A DNA stretch of 64,000 bases from Bacillota bacterium (GCA_023412855.1 JAEZRJ010000086.1:1-64000); one strand, 5' to 3'; shown: positions 1-9,815, numbered from the stretch's first letter. The notes: generated by a model from the letters alone, not told the origin. Made by a program: numbers and translations.

Positions 1-13
1 CCTGTCCTGTTCT

Positions 14-735
14 TTACATATGATACATCTTTTGTACGGCCTCTTTGATTGCCTCTTTTGTCAGTCCGTGATACTCAAGCACTTCCTTGTAATTATGTGC
101 GCTGCATCCGAAGGTGTCCTGAATTCCCACAAACTCGATGGGCTTGCATTCCTTGCAGAGAATTTCCGCTACCGCGCTTCCCATTCCGCCCTTGACATTG
201 TGTTCTTCCGCAGTGACTACCGCCTTAAGCCTTTTACCAGATCGATGACAGCCTGATCATTCATTGGCTTAATGGTAGAAACATTTACTACCTTCACAGA
301 TATTTCGCGCTCCAGCTCTTTTGCGGCTTCCATTGCCAGCCCTACCATGTAGCCTGTAGCAAATACCACGATATCCGACCCTTCCTTAAGCAACTTGGGC
401 TTTCCTATTTCAAACTTCTCACCTTCTTCTATAACATTCGGGTAATCGTTTCTATTCAGCCGTATATAAAAAGGTCCATCCGTCTCTACCATCGCTTTTA
501 CCGCTTCCATCGTTTCATTGGCATCCGCCGGGCAAATCACCGTCATATTGGGTACTGCACGGAAAATAGCCATATCCTCTACACACTGGTGGGTAGCGCC
601 GTCTCCGAAATCGGATAAGCCCGAAGAGGAACCGCAGATCTTTACATTCAATTCTCCTATGGCGATGGTCTGGCGTATCTGAATATAATGAATTCCTATA
701 CTGTGCCCCTGAATCGCCGCGTTATAACAAGTGGC
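14..735 (-). pseudogene. Decayed transketolase C-terminal subunit
   Basis: The minus strand at 217-651 encodes a typical transketolase C-terminal half, with the pyrimidine-binding segment DGATHQCVEDMAIFR. The frame stops at 217. Shifting by one base restores the family's last section (AVVTAEEHNVKGGMGSA, then EFVGIQDTFGCSAHNYKEV) down to a natural stop at 14-16, so a single-base frameshift lies near 225-230. Towards the 5' side, homology becomes patchy beyond about 660 and there are stops in every frame. The thiamine-binding N-terminal subunit that normally lies upstream is absent. I read this as an inactivated pentose or sugar-catabolism gene. The frame break is direct; the original pathway role is inferred. 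Confidence 0.75.
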
Positions 736-1088
736 ATTGCGCTGCAGACATGAACTGAAGGCAATCGGTCCAAGTGAAGTGCCAGCGCAATATCACAGGT
801 CTTCGCAAATTCAAAGAGCCCTTCCGTCAATTCAATGCAAGTATCTCCCGCATAGAAAGTATTCCCGCCAGATACAGTATCTTACAAAATTTCAGATATT
901 CCTCGAGGATTCTTCCGACTAACATATGGCTGCCCGCCGGCTTATATCTGGTAAAATACAGGCCCGTATATCTCTGCATCCTAAGAAATCGGGACTTTCT
1001 CGAGGTTTTCCATATTTCCCTTCACCTTAATTTGTATATACGAACTTTATTCTTATTTGCGAATAGCATTGTTTAATCTCAATTTAAC
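736..1088. other. Gene-free degraded stretch
   Basis: No frame is open for a plausible gene length on either strand. Short minus-strand segments look protein-like but are broken by stops. This is probably the decayed upstream part of the same locus as the transketolase fragment. No promoter or terminator stands out. Confidence 0.4.
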
Positions 1089-2012
1089 ATGTGTTTTCGA
1101 TTGAAGCAAGTACAAAACAAAGCTTCATTTTTGTATAATTTTAACGAAAAAAGCTCATCAGTTTTTTTAAGATGTTTTCACCATCACCCTCTCATTCCGA
1201 ACAGGGTTCCTCGCCCAGACATAGATGGATTATGTCCGCCTGTGCTGCCTGACTTTTTTTCAGGATTCGGGCATGAAAAGGCATTTATTACATCAGATAT
1301 CTATGATCATCTATTTTCTTCTCACGATATGGAAATATCTAATATTCCGGAAAAGATGTTCAAAAGCGGTAACAGAAATAGAAAAACTTTACAAACATTG
1401 ATAAATAAGGCATTTTCTGATAAGATTAGTTATTCTGTCTCTTCCATTAAAAAAGAGATGGCTTTCCGGCAAACGATGCGGCAGCTGCACCTGCAGAATA
1501 GAATCTATTATTATTTTATTGAAGCAAACGAAAAGAATGCTGATTCCAAAATTATCTATCAGGTCTGCGGACTGGATGATTATGATTACCCTGCAGATTC
1601 ATATGACTGTGTAATTTCCAATCTGGTGTTACATTATATCGCGGACATCGACACTATTTTCAAAAAAATCTTCCGAACGCTAAAAATGGATGGTATTTTC
1701 CTCCTCAATATAGAACATCCCGTCTTTACAGCAGGCGTGAAGCAGGATTGGATTTATAATTCGAGTGGAGAACCACAATTTTGGCCTGTAGATAATTACT
1801 TTTATCCCGGAGAACGGATTACCAACTTCCTCGGGCATAATGTTACGAAGCAGCATCACACACTGACCCAGATTCTGACGGGACTCATAAATGCCGGATT
1901 AAAGCTCCAAGTTGTTGAAGAAGCGATGCCCGACGCCGATATGATGAATCTTCCCGGCATGTCAGATGAAATGCGCAGGCCGATGATGTTACTTATTAAA
2001 TCGCTTAAATAA
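1089..2012 (+). pseudogene. SAM methyltransferase remnant (C-terminal half)
   Basis: From about 1519 to the stop, the frame encodes the last two thirds of a class I SAM-dependent methyltransferase. It includes the segment around DSYDCVISNLVLHYI (motif IV region), a late strand with NIEHPVFTA, and a C-terminus with MRRPMMLLI. These features are typical of small Firmicute methyltransferases. The part before residue 143 does not resemble the family and lacks the glycine-rich SAM-binding loop (motif I) that should come first. The open frame is therefore probably an accidental fusion of unrelated sequence to a truncated gene. It could be expressed, but without motif I it is unlikely to bind SAM. 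Confidence 0.65.
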
Positions 2013-2120
2013 AGAGCTCTATAATCTCGGATTTTTGAGGTAAACTATAGGTAATACTCCGCTATATTAGAAAACCTTTTTTCAGAATTCTTATAAAAAA
2101 TACTGCTATAATTAAAGGAA

Positions 2121-2165
2121 TTCGTAACAAATGTTACGGATTTTTTTATTTTACCTTGCTATGAT
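2121..2165 (+). promoter_or_regulatory. Palindrome plus extended -10 promoter of the hemerythrin operon
   Basis: A perfect 7-2-7 palindrome, CGTAACA-AA-TGTTACG, lies at 2123-2138. An extended -10 element, TGCTATGAT, lies at 2157-2165. If transcription starts about 7 bases after the -10, near 2172, the palindrome centre (2130.5) is at -41.5. That is the classic class II activator position for CRP/FNR-family proteins. The GTAAC...GTTAC half-sites fit such regulators, for example HcpR-like ones. A run of seven T follows the palindrome, so it could alternatively be a terminator for the upstream remnant. Confidence 0.45.
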
Positions 2166-2260
2166 AAACACACAATAACAAATAGAATAAATCAAAACAA
2201 TTCAGAGACTATAGACGAACCTTATATTTCCATGGCCTCTTTGACAGAAAGGATTAGACT

Positions 2261-2872
2261 ATGAGTGCTTTTTTAGGACCGATTCACTACTGGTTGTATA
2301 ATAAAATCCAACTCCAGGAGGAGTGGATTCACGATATTTTGGAAATCTCCGCGCAAAAGGGCTGGAAGAGCGTATCCGAACTGGAACTGGATTCGGCATG
2401 CGGTAAATTAGAGCTGGCCCCGCTGGAAGAAATTATTGACGGGAGCAATATCCACGGCTGGCTCCAGCAGAGAATAGGAATCAGCGAAACCCGGCTTGCG
2501 TTTCTGGTTACCAGTCTGATGAATGAAGATGCTTCCAGACTTGCTGACTTGAAACAAACTGCATTTCAATTCGGAGAAAAGCATGCCCTTCAAAATGGAA
2601 TCGGTGCGGACGATGCTTTTAAGACCTTGGAAGATACCTTGTTGGATGGTATGCCATGTGACCACGTTAACAGTGTAGCAGAACGTAACGCGGACAAGAT
2701 TATCTGGCAAAAAACGCAATGCGTGCATCACGAATATTGGGACCGGGCAGGAGGCAATATATCAGTATACAATGCGCTTCGGGGAGAAATTATCGCGGGA
2801 ATGCTTTCCCACAGCGGTCTAGATTTTCACATCTTAGAGAACAATAAATATGAAATAAGCAGAAAGGAGTAA
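2261..2872 (+). CDS. Unrecognised protein paired with hemerythrin
   Basis: This 203-residue protein has no signal peptide or membrane segment and is mainly helical by composition. I do not recognise the family with confidence. The start at 2261 is preceded by AAAGGA at a suitable distance. The stop lies only 5 bases before the next gene, so the pair is translationally linked. Visible features are several histidines and two cysteines, including a CVHHEYW segment near residue 151, which could bind metal or a cofactor. The pairing suggests a role in sensing or responding to oxygen or nitric oxide together with the hemerythrin. That role is inferred from context only. Confidence 0.6.
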   Translation: MSAFLGPIHYWLYNKIQLQEEWIHDILEISAQKGWKSVSELELDSACGKLELAPLEEIIDGSNIHGWLQQRIGISETRLAFLVTSLMNEDASRLADLKQTAFQFGEKHALQNGIGADDAFKTLEDTLLDGMPCDHVNSVAERNADKIIWQKTQCVHHEYWDRAGGNISVYNALRGEIIAGMLSHSGLDFHILENNKYEISRKE

Positions 2873-2877
2873 TTGCT

Positions 2878-3438
2878 ATGTACAGCGTAGAATTAATGGT
2901 AAAGGAACACGAAAATATTTTGAAACTTCTCACGGTTATACAAAAAGCTTGCTGCGGCATTCTGAACGGACAGGAGGTAGACGATGGTGACTTTCGCAAG
3001 GTAATCGAATTTGCCCGCAATTATGCCGACAAGCATCACCACGGCAAAGAAGAACAAATTCTGTTTCAGGAAATGACCGATCGCCTGGGGCAAATCGGCG
3101 TTAAGTTAATTCAGCAAGGTATGCTGGTAGAGCATGATTTGGGTCGGCTGCATATTTCAGAACTGGAAAAAGCTCTCGATCAGTACAAGAACGATCCCCA
3201 GACCGCATTCAAACTCGGTATACTGACCGAAGCCATGGGGTATGTGAATTTGCTTCGGCGTCATATCGACAAAGAAGATCAGGTTGTCTATACTTATGCC
3301 AAAAGAAATCTGCCGCCGGACATTTTAGAATCGGTAGACCAGCGAGTGAAAGCATTTGAAACAGAAGCAGATGAGAATCGGATAAGAGAAACATATTTAA
3401 ATATCTTACAGGAGCTGCAGGCAAAATATCCTGATTGA
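2878..3438 (+). CDS. Hemerythrin-like (HHE) domain protein
   Basis: This 186-residue cytoplasmic four-helix-bundle protein has the HHE/hemerythrin ligand pattern. An early histidine lies in VKEHENILKLL, followed by HHHGKEEQILFQEM (H-x3-E), EHDLGRLH and HIDKEDQVVY. Such proteins bind a diiron centre and sense or scavenge oxygen, NO or iron. AAAGGAG precedes the ATG, and the gene follows its partner by 5 bases. A strong hairpin terminator begins about 24 bases after the stop, ending the operon. Length and motifs are complete, so the gene looks functional although its neighbours on both sides are decayed. Confidence 0.88.
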   Translation: MYSVELMVKEHENILKLLTVIQKACCGILNGQEVDDGDFRKVIEFARNYADKHHHGKEEQILFQEMTDRLGQIGVKLIQQGMLVEHDLGRLHISELEKALDQYKNDPQTAFKLGILTEAMGYVNLLRRHIDKEDQVVYTYAKRNLPPDILESVDQRVKAFETEADENRIRETYLNILQELQAKYPD

Positions 3439-3461
3439 CGCTTACCGCTTGGATTGAAAAA

Positions 3462-3486
3462 AGCACCGATTACTCGGTGCTTTCTC
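3462..3486 (+). terminator. Rho-independent terminator of hemerythrin operon
   Basis: An 8-bp perfect stem AGCACCGA/TCGGTGCT with a four-base loop is preceded by A's and followed by TTCT. It lies 24 bases after the hemerythrin stop. Confidence 0.75.
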
Positions 3487-3487
3487 G

Positions 3488-3780
3488 TTCTATCCCCAAA
3501 CCTTAATCCGGTTTAAGCCCTCTTTGAGACTTCCCAAAGGCCCGATAACGGTATCCTTTGTTCTTAGATTATCATTATAGTCCGTATCGAATAGAATTAC
3601 GCTTCCATCGGGATTACCGCATCCGCCCCCAATTCCAGTGCTTTATCCAGCCTTTTCCTGACCACATCCACGACGATGACCTTGGAAACGCCCTTTGCTT
3701 TCAGTGCGAGCAAACTAATGAGCTGTTCGGCGATTACAATCCACAAGGGCCTTTACCATATTGGATATATCCTGATTTCC
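3488..3780 (-). pseudogene. Zinc alcohol dehydrogenase fragment joined to an unknown C-terminus
   Basis: On the minus strand, 3598-3745 encodes the Rossmann segment of a zinc-dependent (MDR) alcohol or polyol dehydrogenase: KAKGVSKVIVVDVV, then KRLDKALELGADAV. The upstream GPCGL expected for the nucleotide-binding loop is one frame away, near 3750. The frame ends at about 3598. In another frame the remaining bases encode about 36 residues ending at 3492 that do not belong to the dehydrogenase. Both catalytic zinc ligands and the C-terminus are missing. This is a remnant created by deletion and frameshift. Confidence 0.6.
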
Positions 3781-3869
3781 GCTTACAACGGCTTGCCAGT
3801 GGATACAGTCCAGCGTATTATATAAAAAATGAGGCTGTATCTGGGAATGAAGAGCATCCAGGCGAATTT

Positions 3870-4232
3870 GATTCATAATTAACACCTTCCGGGAAGTATC
3901 CTTTCTCTGTCCATTCCGCTATTTTTTCTCCGGCCCAGACGAAGCATTCGTCTTCAAAAGAACCCGTTCCTGCAACTGCGGCATTAAACGGCTCCAGACC
4001 GCCCTTCCTTGCCGCCAAATTCATAAAATACATAGAGCCGGTCCATTTTGCAGAATTCGCAAGAGCAAAAGGGGTAACTCCGTTTTCTACGAAAGTATCG
4101 CAGACAGCCTCTAATTCTTCTACGGTAGCAGGCACCTCCAAGTTATATTTCGCAAATAAGTCCTTATTATAATAGATTCCTGATAACGAAACATTCATAA
4201 ACGGAACCGCATAAGCTTCCGCTTATTTTGCA
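3870..4232 (-). pseudogene. Sugar ABC transporter substrate-binding protein fragment
   Basis: This internal piece of a family 1 (sugar/oligosaccharide) extracellular binding protein has the recognisable stretch GIYYNKDLFAKYNLEVPATV, then a helix with ALANSAKWTGSMYF. The homologous frame continues upstream (AEAYAVPF) to an in-frame TAA near 4224. It loses similarity after about 3880, where SNSPGCSS begins. The lipoprotein signal and both lobe ends are absent. With the transketolase and dehydrogenase pieces it suggests a lost carbohydrate-uptake locus. Confidence 0.65.
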
Positions 4233-4285
4233 GGTCAGAAAACAGTGAAGGAAGTAATTGATATCATAGAGAGCAGAGTAAATAT

Positions 4286-4855
4286 TTATTTAAATGAATG
4301 AGCAATCCCCGCCACACTGTATATGAAATCAGCCATTTCCCTGGCTGATTTCATCACATCATCCTTCAGCCAGTGCTGGAGCAGCCCGACGCTTCCCGAC
4401 ACTGCATAGATAAAATAATATTCTTTCATTCCTATATCAGCATTTTTATCGGGAAAAAGCGATATGCCGCATGACTCGTATATCATTGCAAATAGCTGCT
4501 TTTGAAAATTGATATCACCTTGTTCGCTCATAAGTATCTGGATATGATTTCTATTATCAATAATATATTGAAAAACCTCTTCAAGAAGTTTCATCATTTC
4601 ATGTTGGTCTTCTTCTCCCATCAGATTGGAAATAGCTCCCTTAGCATAAGAAAGACATTCTTCCTCCATTTTTTGCAAAAGGTCATACTGGTCGGTGTAA
4701 TGCGCATAAAAGGTAGTACGGTTGATATCCGCATTTTCACAAAGCTCTTTTATCGTTATCTTGGCAATTGGCTTTTGCTTCATAAGCTCCACCAGGCTAT
4801 CTTGTAAAACCATTTGTGTATAACGCGTCTTTCTGCCTTGTTTCATATCTTTCAT
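4286..4855 (-). CDS. TetR/AcrR family transcriptional regulator
   Basis: This 189-residue protein has an N-terminal TetR helix-turn-helix (about residues 10-56: IAKITIKELCENADINRTTFYAHY) and a helical ligand-binding C-terminus of the TetR_C type common in Firmicutes. It is divergent from the ABC ATPase/permease pair that starts 358 bases away. This is the usual arrangement for a local repressor of a drug- or peptide-efflux system. GGATG precedes the start. The effector is unknown. Confidence 0.85.
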   Translation of the reverse strand: MKDMKQGRKTRYTQMVLQDSLVELMKQKPIAKITIKELCENADINRTTFYAHYTDQYDLLQKMEEECLSYAKGAISNLMGEEDQHEMMKLLEEVFQYIIDNRNHIQILMSEQGDINFQKQLFAMIYESCGISLFPDKNADIGMKEYYFIYAVSGSVGLLQHWLKDDVMKSAREMADFIYSVAGIAHSFK

Positions 4856-5006
4856 AAGTACATCCTTTCCCCATATCCAATCCCATAGACATTAAAAAAT
4901 CTTTTGCAGCCTGCAACTTCACACTTATTTAATTATATTATTCACGCCATATGTTTCGAAACCAACATTTATATGTGGAATTGTTGCAAAATCATCGTCT
5001 TGAAAT

Positions 5007-5045
5007 CAACTGTCGGTTGTAAAATCAACACTGTGTTTATATAAT
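5007..5045 (+). promoter_or_regulatory. Promoter and candidate TetR operator for the ABC pair
   Basis: TTGTAA (5017-5022) and TATAAT (5040-5045) are separated by 17 bases, a good vegetative promoter reading toward the ABC genes. A short inverted repeat CAAC-N5-GTTG at 5007-5019 overlaps the -35, and the half-site AAATCAAC occurs twice. This is a plausible operator for the divergent TetR protein. Promoter geometry is direct; the operator assignment is inferred. Confidence 0.5.
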
Positions 5046-5212
5046 ATCTCTATCATAAATAATCTCAGGGGAAAAATCAAGAATTACTTTCGGCGTTTGC
5101 AGCCCTCCCAAAATTACATAGTAACGCAATTTTGGCTTCGCTGTGTGAAAGGCTGAATGGTAACCACGATAAATAAAATACAGCAGATACGCAAATTTGA
5201 AATGGAGGACAT

Positions 5213-5914
5213 ATGGCATATATAGAATTCAATCATGTTATGAAAGAATACGCGGCTGACGACGTAAAGATACGCGCATTGAACGACGCGAGCTTTTCTG
5301 TGGATAAAGGGGAACTGGCCGTCATCTTAGGTGCTTCGGGTGCCGGGAAAACGACGGCTCTTAACATCTTGGGAGGTATGGATACCACCTCCTCCGGAGA
5401 CGTTATCGTGGATGGGGAAAATGTCGCCGCCTATACCAAAAAGCAATTGGTGGGCTATAGGCGCACAGACATCGGTTTTGTATTTCAGTTTTATAACTTG
5501 ATGCCGAATTTAACGGCACTGGAAAACGTGGAGCTGGCCTCTCAGATTTGCCCGAATTCTTTGGACGCCTCCGAGACTCTGGATAAAGTAGGGCTTACGG
5601 ATCGTAAGAACAATTTTCCTGCACAGCTTTCAGGCGGCGAACAACAGCGGGTATCCATCGCCCGTGCAATTGCCAAAAATCCCAAGCTGCTTTTGTGCGA
5701 CGAGCCTACCGGCGCGTTGGATTACAATACCGGAAAGCAGATTTTACAACTGCTTCAGGATACCTGCCGGAAGGAAAAAATCACGGTTCTCCTTATTACG
5801 CACAATTCTTCCCTGGCTCCTATGGCGGACCGGGTAATTCACTTTAAAAATGGTACGGTGGTAAAGACGGTGCAGAATGAGCAGCCTACTCCCATCGAGC
5901 AGATTGAGTGGTGA
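5213..5914 (+). CDS. MacB/LolD-type ABC transporter ATP-binding protein
   Basis: This 233-residue ATPase has Walker [11 protein letters not shown]-loop region [19 protein letters not shown] (typical of the MacB/LolD subclass), signature LSGGEQQR, Walker [13 protein letters not shown] and the switch histidine in LLITHN. The stop at 5912-5914 lies 4 bases before the permease ATG. It powers the FtsX-like permease that follows. Such pairs act as mechanotransmission or efflux systems for peptides or drugs, not classic importers. Confidence 0.92.
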   Translation: MAYIEFNHVMKEYAADDVKIRALNDASFSVDKGELAVILGASGAGKTTALNILGGMDTTSSGDVIVDGENVAAYTKKQLVGYRRTDIGFVFQFYNLMPNLTALENVELASQICPNSLDASETLDKVGLTDRKNNFPAQLSGGEQQRVSIARAIAKNPKLLLCDEPTGALDYNTGKQILQLLQDTCRKEKITVLLITHNSSLAPMADRVIHFKNGTVVKTVQNEQPTPIEQIEW

Positions 5915-5918
5915 AATC

Positions 5919-8900
5919 ATGAATCGTTCTTACAAAAAAGACACTTGGCGTTCCATGAAAAAGAACTGGAAACGCTTTTTATCCATCCTTATTATTACCA
6001 TGCTGGGGGTAACGATGCTGACGGGCATCTATGCCGCCTGTCAGGATATGTATTATTCGGCGGACAAATTTTTCGATAAACAGAATTTGTTTGATATCCG
6101 CATCGTATCCACTCTGGGACTCTCCGAAGAGGACGTAGACGCACTCGAAAAGGTTGAGGGCGTAGCAATTGCTGAAGGCGGATACAGCAAGACGGTCAAC
6201 ACTTATGTAGAGGGAATATCGAAAAGTGCCGAAATGACCGTTCTCAGCGAAAGCGGGATAAATGTTCCCTATTTGCTGGAGGGAAAGCTTCCCGCGAATT
6301 CGGGTGAAATCGCTGTTACACAGAAATATATAGATGCCTCCGGGAAATCTATCGGAGATACCATTACTATTGAAGAAGATTCTGATAAAAATTCGGATGA
6401 AGAATCCTCTGACAAAGATATGGTTGCAGAATCCTCTGACAAAGGTACAGTTGCAGAATCCTCCGGCAAAGATAGCGACAAAGTTTCCGATGATAGTAAT
6501 GATTCCGACGACGAAGATTCCGTCTCCGACATCGACTTCGATATGGATGAAGACATGGATATGGATTTAGAAGAAGAGGAAGACGCCCCTGTCTTTGCCC
6601 ATACTACCTATACAATCACCGGCATAGTCATCGATCCCATGAATATCCAGAGCGAAGGCTTCGGAACCGTATATCGTTCCGCCATGTCCGCAGACTATAC
6701 CTTTTTCATTATTCCGGCAGACGTAAGCAACGATATCTTCACCTCTGTTTATCTCACTCTGTCCGAAACGGTAGGGATGGACGGCAATTCCGACGAATAT
6801 GAAAACGCAGTCCGGTCCGTGATCAACAATATTGAAGACCGCATCAAGGAACAGCGGGAACTGGCACGCTACAATTCCGTCGTATCAGAAGCCCGTGATA
6901 AAATCGAGGATGCGGAAAATACAATGAATGAAAAATTTGCGGATGCGGATGAACAATTCGCAGATGCCTGGAACGATATTGACGATGGAAAGCAAGAGTT
7001 GGCAGACGGTGAAGGCACTCTTTCCAGAGAAGAAGCGGATGCCCTAAAGAAAATTGCGGACGCCAGAACAGAGCTTTCAGATGGAAAGCAGAAACTGGCT
7101 GATTCCGAGGCTGAGCTTCTGGACGGTGAGACACAGCTGGCTCAAGGCGAGGCACAGCTAAATGCCAACGCCAGACAAATCGAAGACGGGCTGCAGGAAC
7201 TGGCCGACGGACGAAGACAGGCAGAGGACAAATTCGCAGAAGCGAACGAACAGCTTAACGACGCACAGAATCAATTGGATGAATCCCGTACACAGTTGGA
7301 AGCCGGGCTGGAACAAATAAAGGCTCCTTTCGGAGGCGCTTGGCCTGAAAACGAATGGAATGCTTTTGTTGACGCGGCGGCTGCCTTAGCTGCCGGCGGC
7401 GCACAAGATGCTGATATCGCACAGGGTACTGCTGTGGAAAGCACCGCTCTTTCCGGCGCACTGCAATCCCTGACAGACGCAATGAATGCCGGGTTGACCG
7501 AACAGATTGCACAAATGCAGGCATCGGTAAACGATATCAACATATATATAGAAAATTTAAACCAGAGAATTGCAGATGCTGCGGGGCAAGGTCTCGACGA
7601 GCAGGCCATCGCTGACTTAACAGCCGAGAGGGATGGAAAAGCAGCCGAAGCTGAGCAGCTTACCGCTGCGATCGGACAGCTGCAGGCTCAAATACAGCAG
7701 TTAAATGCACTGCCCGCCTCCGCTATGCAGGCGGCTTTCGGCGTGGCTAAAATAAACGGCGGACAGCAGACCTTGGACACCCAAAAAGCCACCTTCGAGC
7801 AGGCGAGAGAAAGCACCAGACAGCATTTGAACGGAATCGCAGCTCAGTTAGCCGGAGCAGAAGCCCAGATAGCGGAAGGCCGCAAGACCATCGAAGAAAA
7901 AAAAGCTGAGCTTCAGGACGGCAAGAATAAAATAGAATCTGCAAAAGCAGAATTGGCTGACGGTGAGGCAACGCTGAATACGGAAGAAGCGGATGCAAAA
8001 AAGAAAATCGCCGATGCCAAGGAAGAACTGGAAGAAGGAAAACTGGACCTTGCGGAAGGTGAAACGAAGCTCCTTGAAAAGGAGCAGGAATATGCTGACA
8101 AGAAATCAGAGGCGAAAGAGAAAATCACCGACGCTTATGCGGAACTTAACGATATCGACATGACTCAGTGGTATGTTCAGGACCGTATCTCCTTAGACAG
8201 TTATTCCAGCCTTCATAACGATATGTCCTCTATTGAAGCGGTAGGAAACGTATTTCCGATTATATTTTTAGTAGTTGCTGCTCTCATGAGCCTTACTACT
8301 ATGACGCGCATGGTAGAGGAGGAACGAGGATTGGTAGGAACCTATCAGGCATTGGGATTTAAGAATGCCGCCGTTTATTGGAAATATCTCCTTTTTGCCC
8401 TGCTCGCCTGCTTGTTCGGAGGAGTCTTGGGAGATTTAGCAGGCTTTATTCTGTTCCCGAAGTTCTTATTGTTTATTTTAAAATCGCTTTATAATCTTCC
8501 TGAATATTATCTGCGTTTTGACATGCTTTACGGCATAGGTGGCGTTCTCTTATTTTTAATAGGAATTGCCACAGCAACTGTGCTCGCCTGCCATAGTGAA
8601 CTTAACCAGACGCCTGCGACACTCATGAGGCCCAAGGCTCCCAGAGCAGGCTCCCGCGTTTTTCTGGAACGTCTGCCCTTTATCTGGAACCGTTTCAAGT
8701 TCCTGAATAAAGTCACTGTCCGCAACCTGTTCCGCTTTAAAAAGCGCTTGTTTATGACTGTGGGAGGCATTATGGGCTGTACTGCTCTCGTTCTTTGCGG
8801 CTTCGCACTTAAGGATACCATCTCGAATCTGGCGCCTGAGCAGTATGAAAAAATCTACTGCTACGATTTGATGGCAGTTGTAGATTCGAAGGATAACGAC

Positions 8901-9815
8901 TTTCTCATACAAAAACTGGAAGAAGACGGGAACACAGTCGATTACCTGAACTTGCAAATCGACAGTATTAAGCTCCTCAATTCAGCAAAGGAAGCGGAAA
9001 AAGTCCAGTTAATGGTAATTCCGGACGGCACCTCCATCGAAGATTATATTCATGTACAAAGTCCTGACGGAATGCCCATTTCCATAGGAAATGACGGTAT
9101 ATATGTCACTCAGAACGCCGCACAGATTTTAGACCTGGGAATCGGGGATAGCGTTTCTCTACAGAATCTTCAATTGGAGGAGAAGGAGGCCGTTATTGCC
9201 GGCATCGTTAAGAATTACTTAGGAAACAACATATATATGACCCAGTCCTACTATGAGACACTATTTGAGGAATATGCGCCTAACGGCGTGCTCGCCCATC
9301 TTTCGGAGGCGTGCACCGGCCATGAAGAATATGCCCGGTCACTTAAAAGCAATGATGAAATACTTACCGCTGCAAGCACCGAAGGCTTGAGGGACGATTT
9401 CAGCTTTGATTTGATTAACGCGGTAGTCCTGCTGCTCATTGTCATGGCAGGCGGCCTTGCCTTCGTGGTATTATTTACTTTATCGAACACTAACATTTCC
9501 GAACGTTCCAGAGAACTTGCCACTATTAAGGTATTAGGTTTTTACGACAATGAGGTGCATCAGTACGTGCACAAGGAAACCTTAACCTTGACTTTAATAG
9601 GAATTCTTGCCGGCTTGCCGTTAGGAAGATTTTTGAGCGGACTTCTTACCAGCGTGCTCCAGCTTCCCTCGATGGTCTTTGCCGTACACGTGGAACCTGC
9701 CAGCTATCTGATATCCTCTGCCATCACAGTGTGCTTTGCCTTGGCAGTAAACCTGATGACTAACCATGCTCTCAATCGGATCAATATGGTAGAAGCGTTG
9801 AAAAGTGTAGAATAA
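5919..9815 (+). CDS. Giant FtsX/MacB-type ABC permease with coiled-coil ectodomain
   Basis: This protein of about 1,298 residues starts at the ATG at 5919; an upstream in-frame ATG lies inside the ATPase gene. One membrane segment is near the N-terminus, followed by a very large extracellular region. FtsX-type membrane segments come at about residues 775-920 (VFPIIFLVVAALMSL onward), a second ectodomain follows, then the last FtsX helices and MVEALKSVE. The first ectodomain carries an extremely acidic, Ser/Asp/Glu/Lys-rich insertion (bases about 6379-6585). Roughly 450 residues of heptad-like coiled coil follow, with repeats of the form L-x-D/E-G-x2-E/Q-L. Substrate is unknown. It forms a two-gene operon with the ATPase, controlled in all likelihood by the divergent TetR. 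Confidence 0.88.
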   Translation: MNRSYKKDTWRSMKKNWKRFLSILIITMLGVTMLTGIYAACQDMYYSADKFFDKQNLFDIRIVSTLGLSEEDVDALEKVEGVAIAEGGYSKTVNTYVEGISKSAEMTVLSESGINVPYLLEGKLPANSGEIAVTQKYIDASGKSIGDTITIEEDSDKNSDEESSDKDMVAESSDKGTVAESSGKDSDKVSDDSNDSDDEDSVSDIDFDMDEDMDMDLEEEEDAPVFAHTTYTITGIVIDPMNIQSEGFGTVYRSAMSADYTFFIIPADVSNDIFTSVYLTLSETVGMDGNSDEYENAVRSVINNIEDRIKEQRELARYNSVVSEARDKIEDAENTMNEKFADADEQFADAWNDIDDGKQELADGEGTLSREEADALKKIADARTELSDGKQKLADSEAELLDGETQLAQGEAQLNANARQIEDGLQELADGRRQAEDKFAEANEQLNDAQNQLDESRTQLEAGLEQIKAPFGGAWPENEWNAFVDAAAALAAGGAQDADIAQGTAVESTALSGALQSLTDAMNAGLTEQIAQMQASVNDINIYIENLNQRIADAAGQGLDEQAIADLTAERDGKAAEAEQLTAAIGQLQAQIQQLNALPASAMQAAFGVAKINGGQQTLDTQKATFEQARESTRQHLNGIAAQLAGAEAQIAEGRKTIEEKKAELQDGKNKIESAKAELADGEATLNTEEADAKKKIADAKEELEEGKLDLAEGETKLLEKEQEYADKKSEAKEKITDAYAELNDIDMTQWYVQDRISLDSYSSLHNDMSSIEAVGNVFPIIFLVVAALMSLTTMTRMVEEERGLVGTYQALGFKNAAVYWKYLLFALLACLFGGVLGDLAGFILFPKFLLFILKSLYNLPEYYLRFDMLYGIGGVLLFLIGIATATVLACHSELNQTPATLMRPKAPRAGSRVFLERLPFIWNRFKFLNKVTVRNLFRFKKRLFMTVGGIMGCTALVLCGFALKDTISNLAPEQYEKIYCYDLMAVVDSKDNDFLIQKLEEDGNTVDYLNLQIDSIKLLNSAKEAEKVQLMVIPDGTSIEDYIHVQSPDGMPISIGNDGIYVTQNAAQILDLGIGDSVSLQNLQLEEKEAVIAGIVKNYLGNNIYMTQSYYETLFEEYAPNGVLAHLSEACTGHEEYARSLKSNDEILTAASTEGLRDDFSFDLINAVVLLLIVMAGGLAFVVLFTLSNTNISERSRELATIKVLGFYDNEVHQYVHKETLTLTLIGILAGLPLGRFLSGLLTSVLQLPSMVFAVHVEPASYLISSAITVCFALAVNLMTNHALNRINMVEALKSVE

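Noticed and set aside
6269..6556. Antisense frame rich in serine opposite the ABC permease
   Set aside because: It mirrors the Ser/Asp/Glu-rich insert on the other strand and has no start signal.
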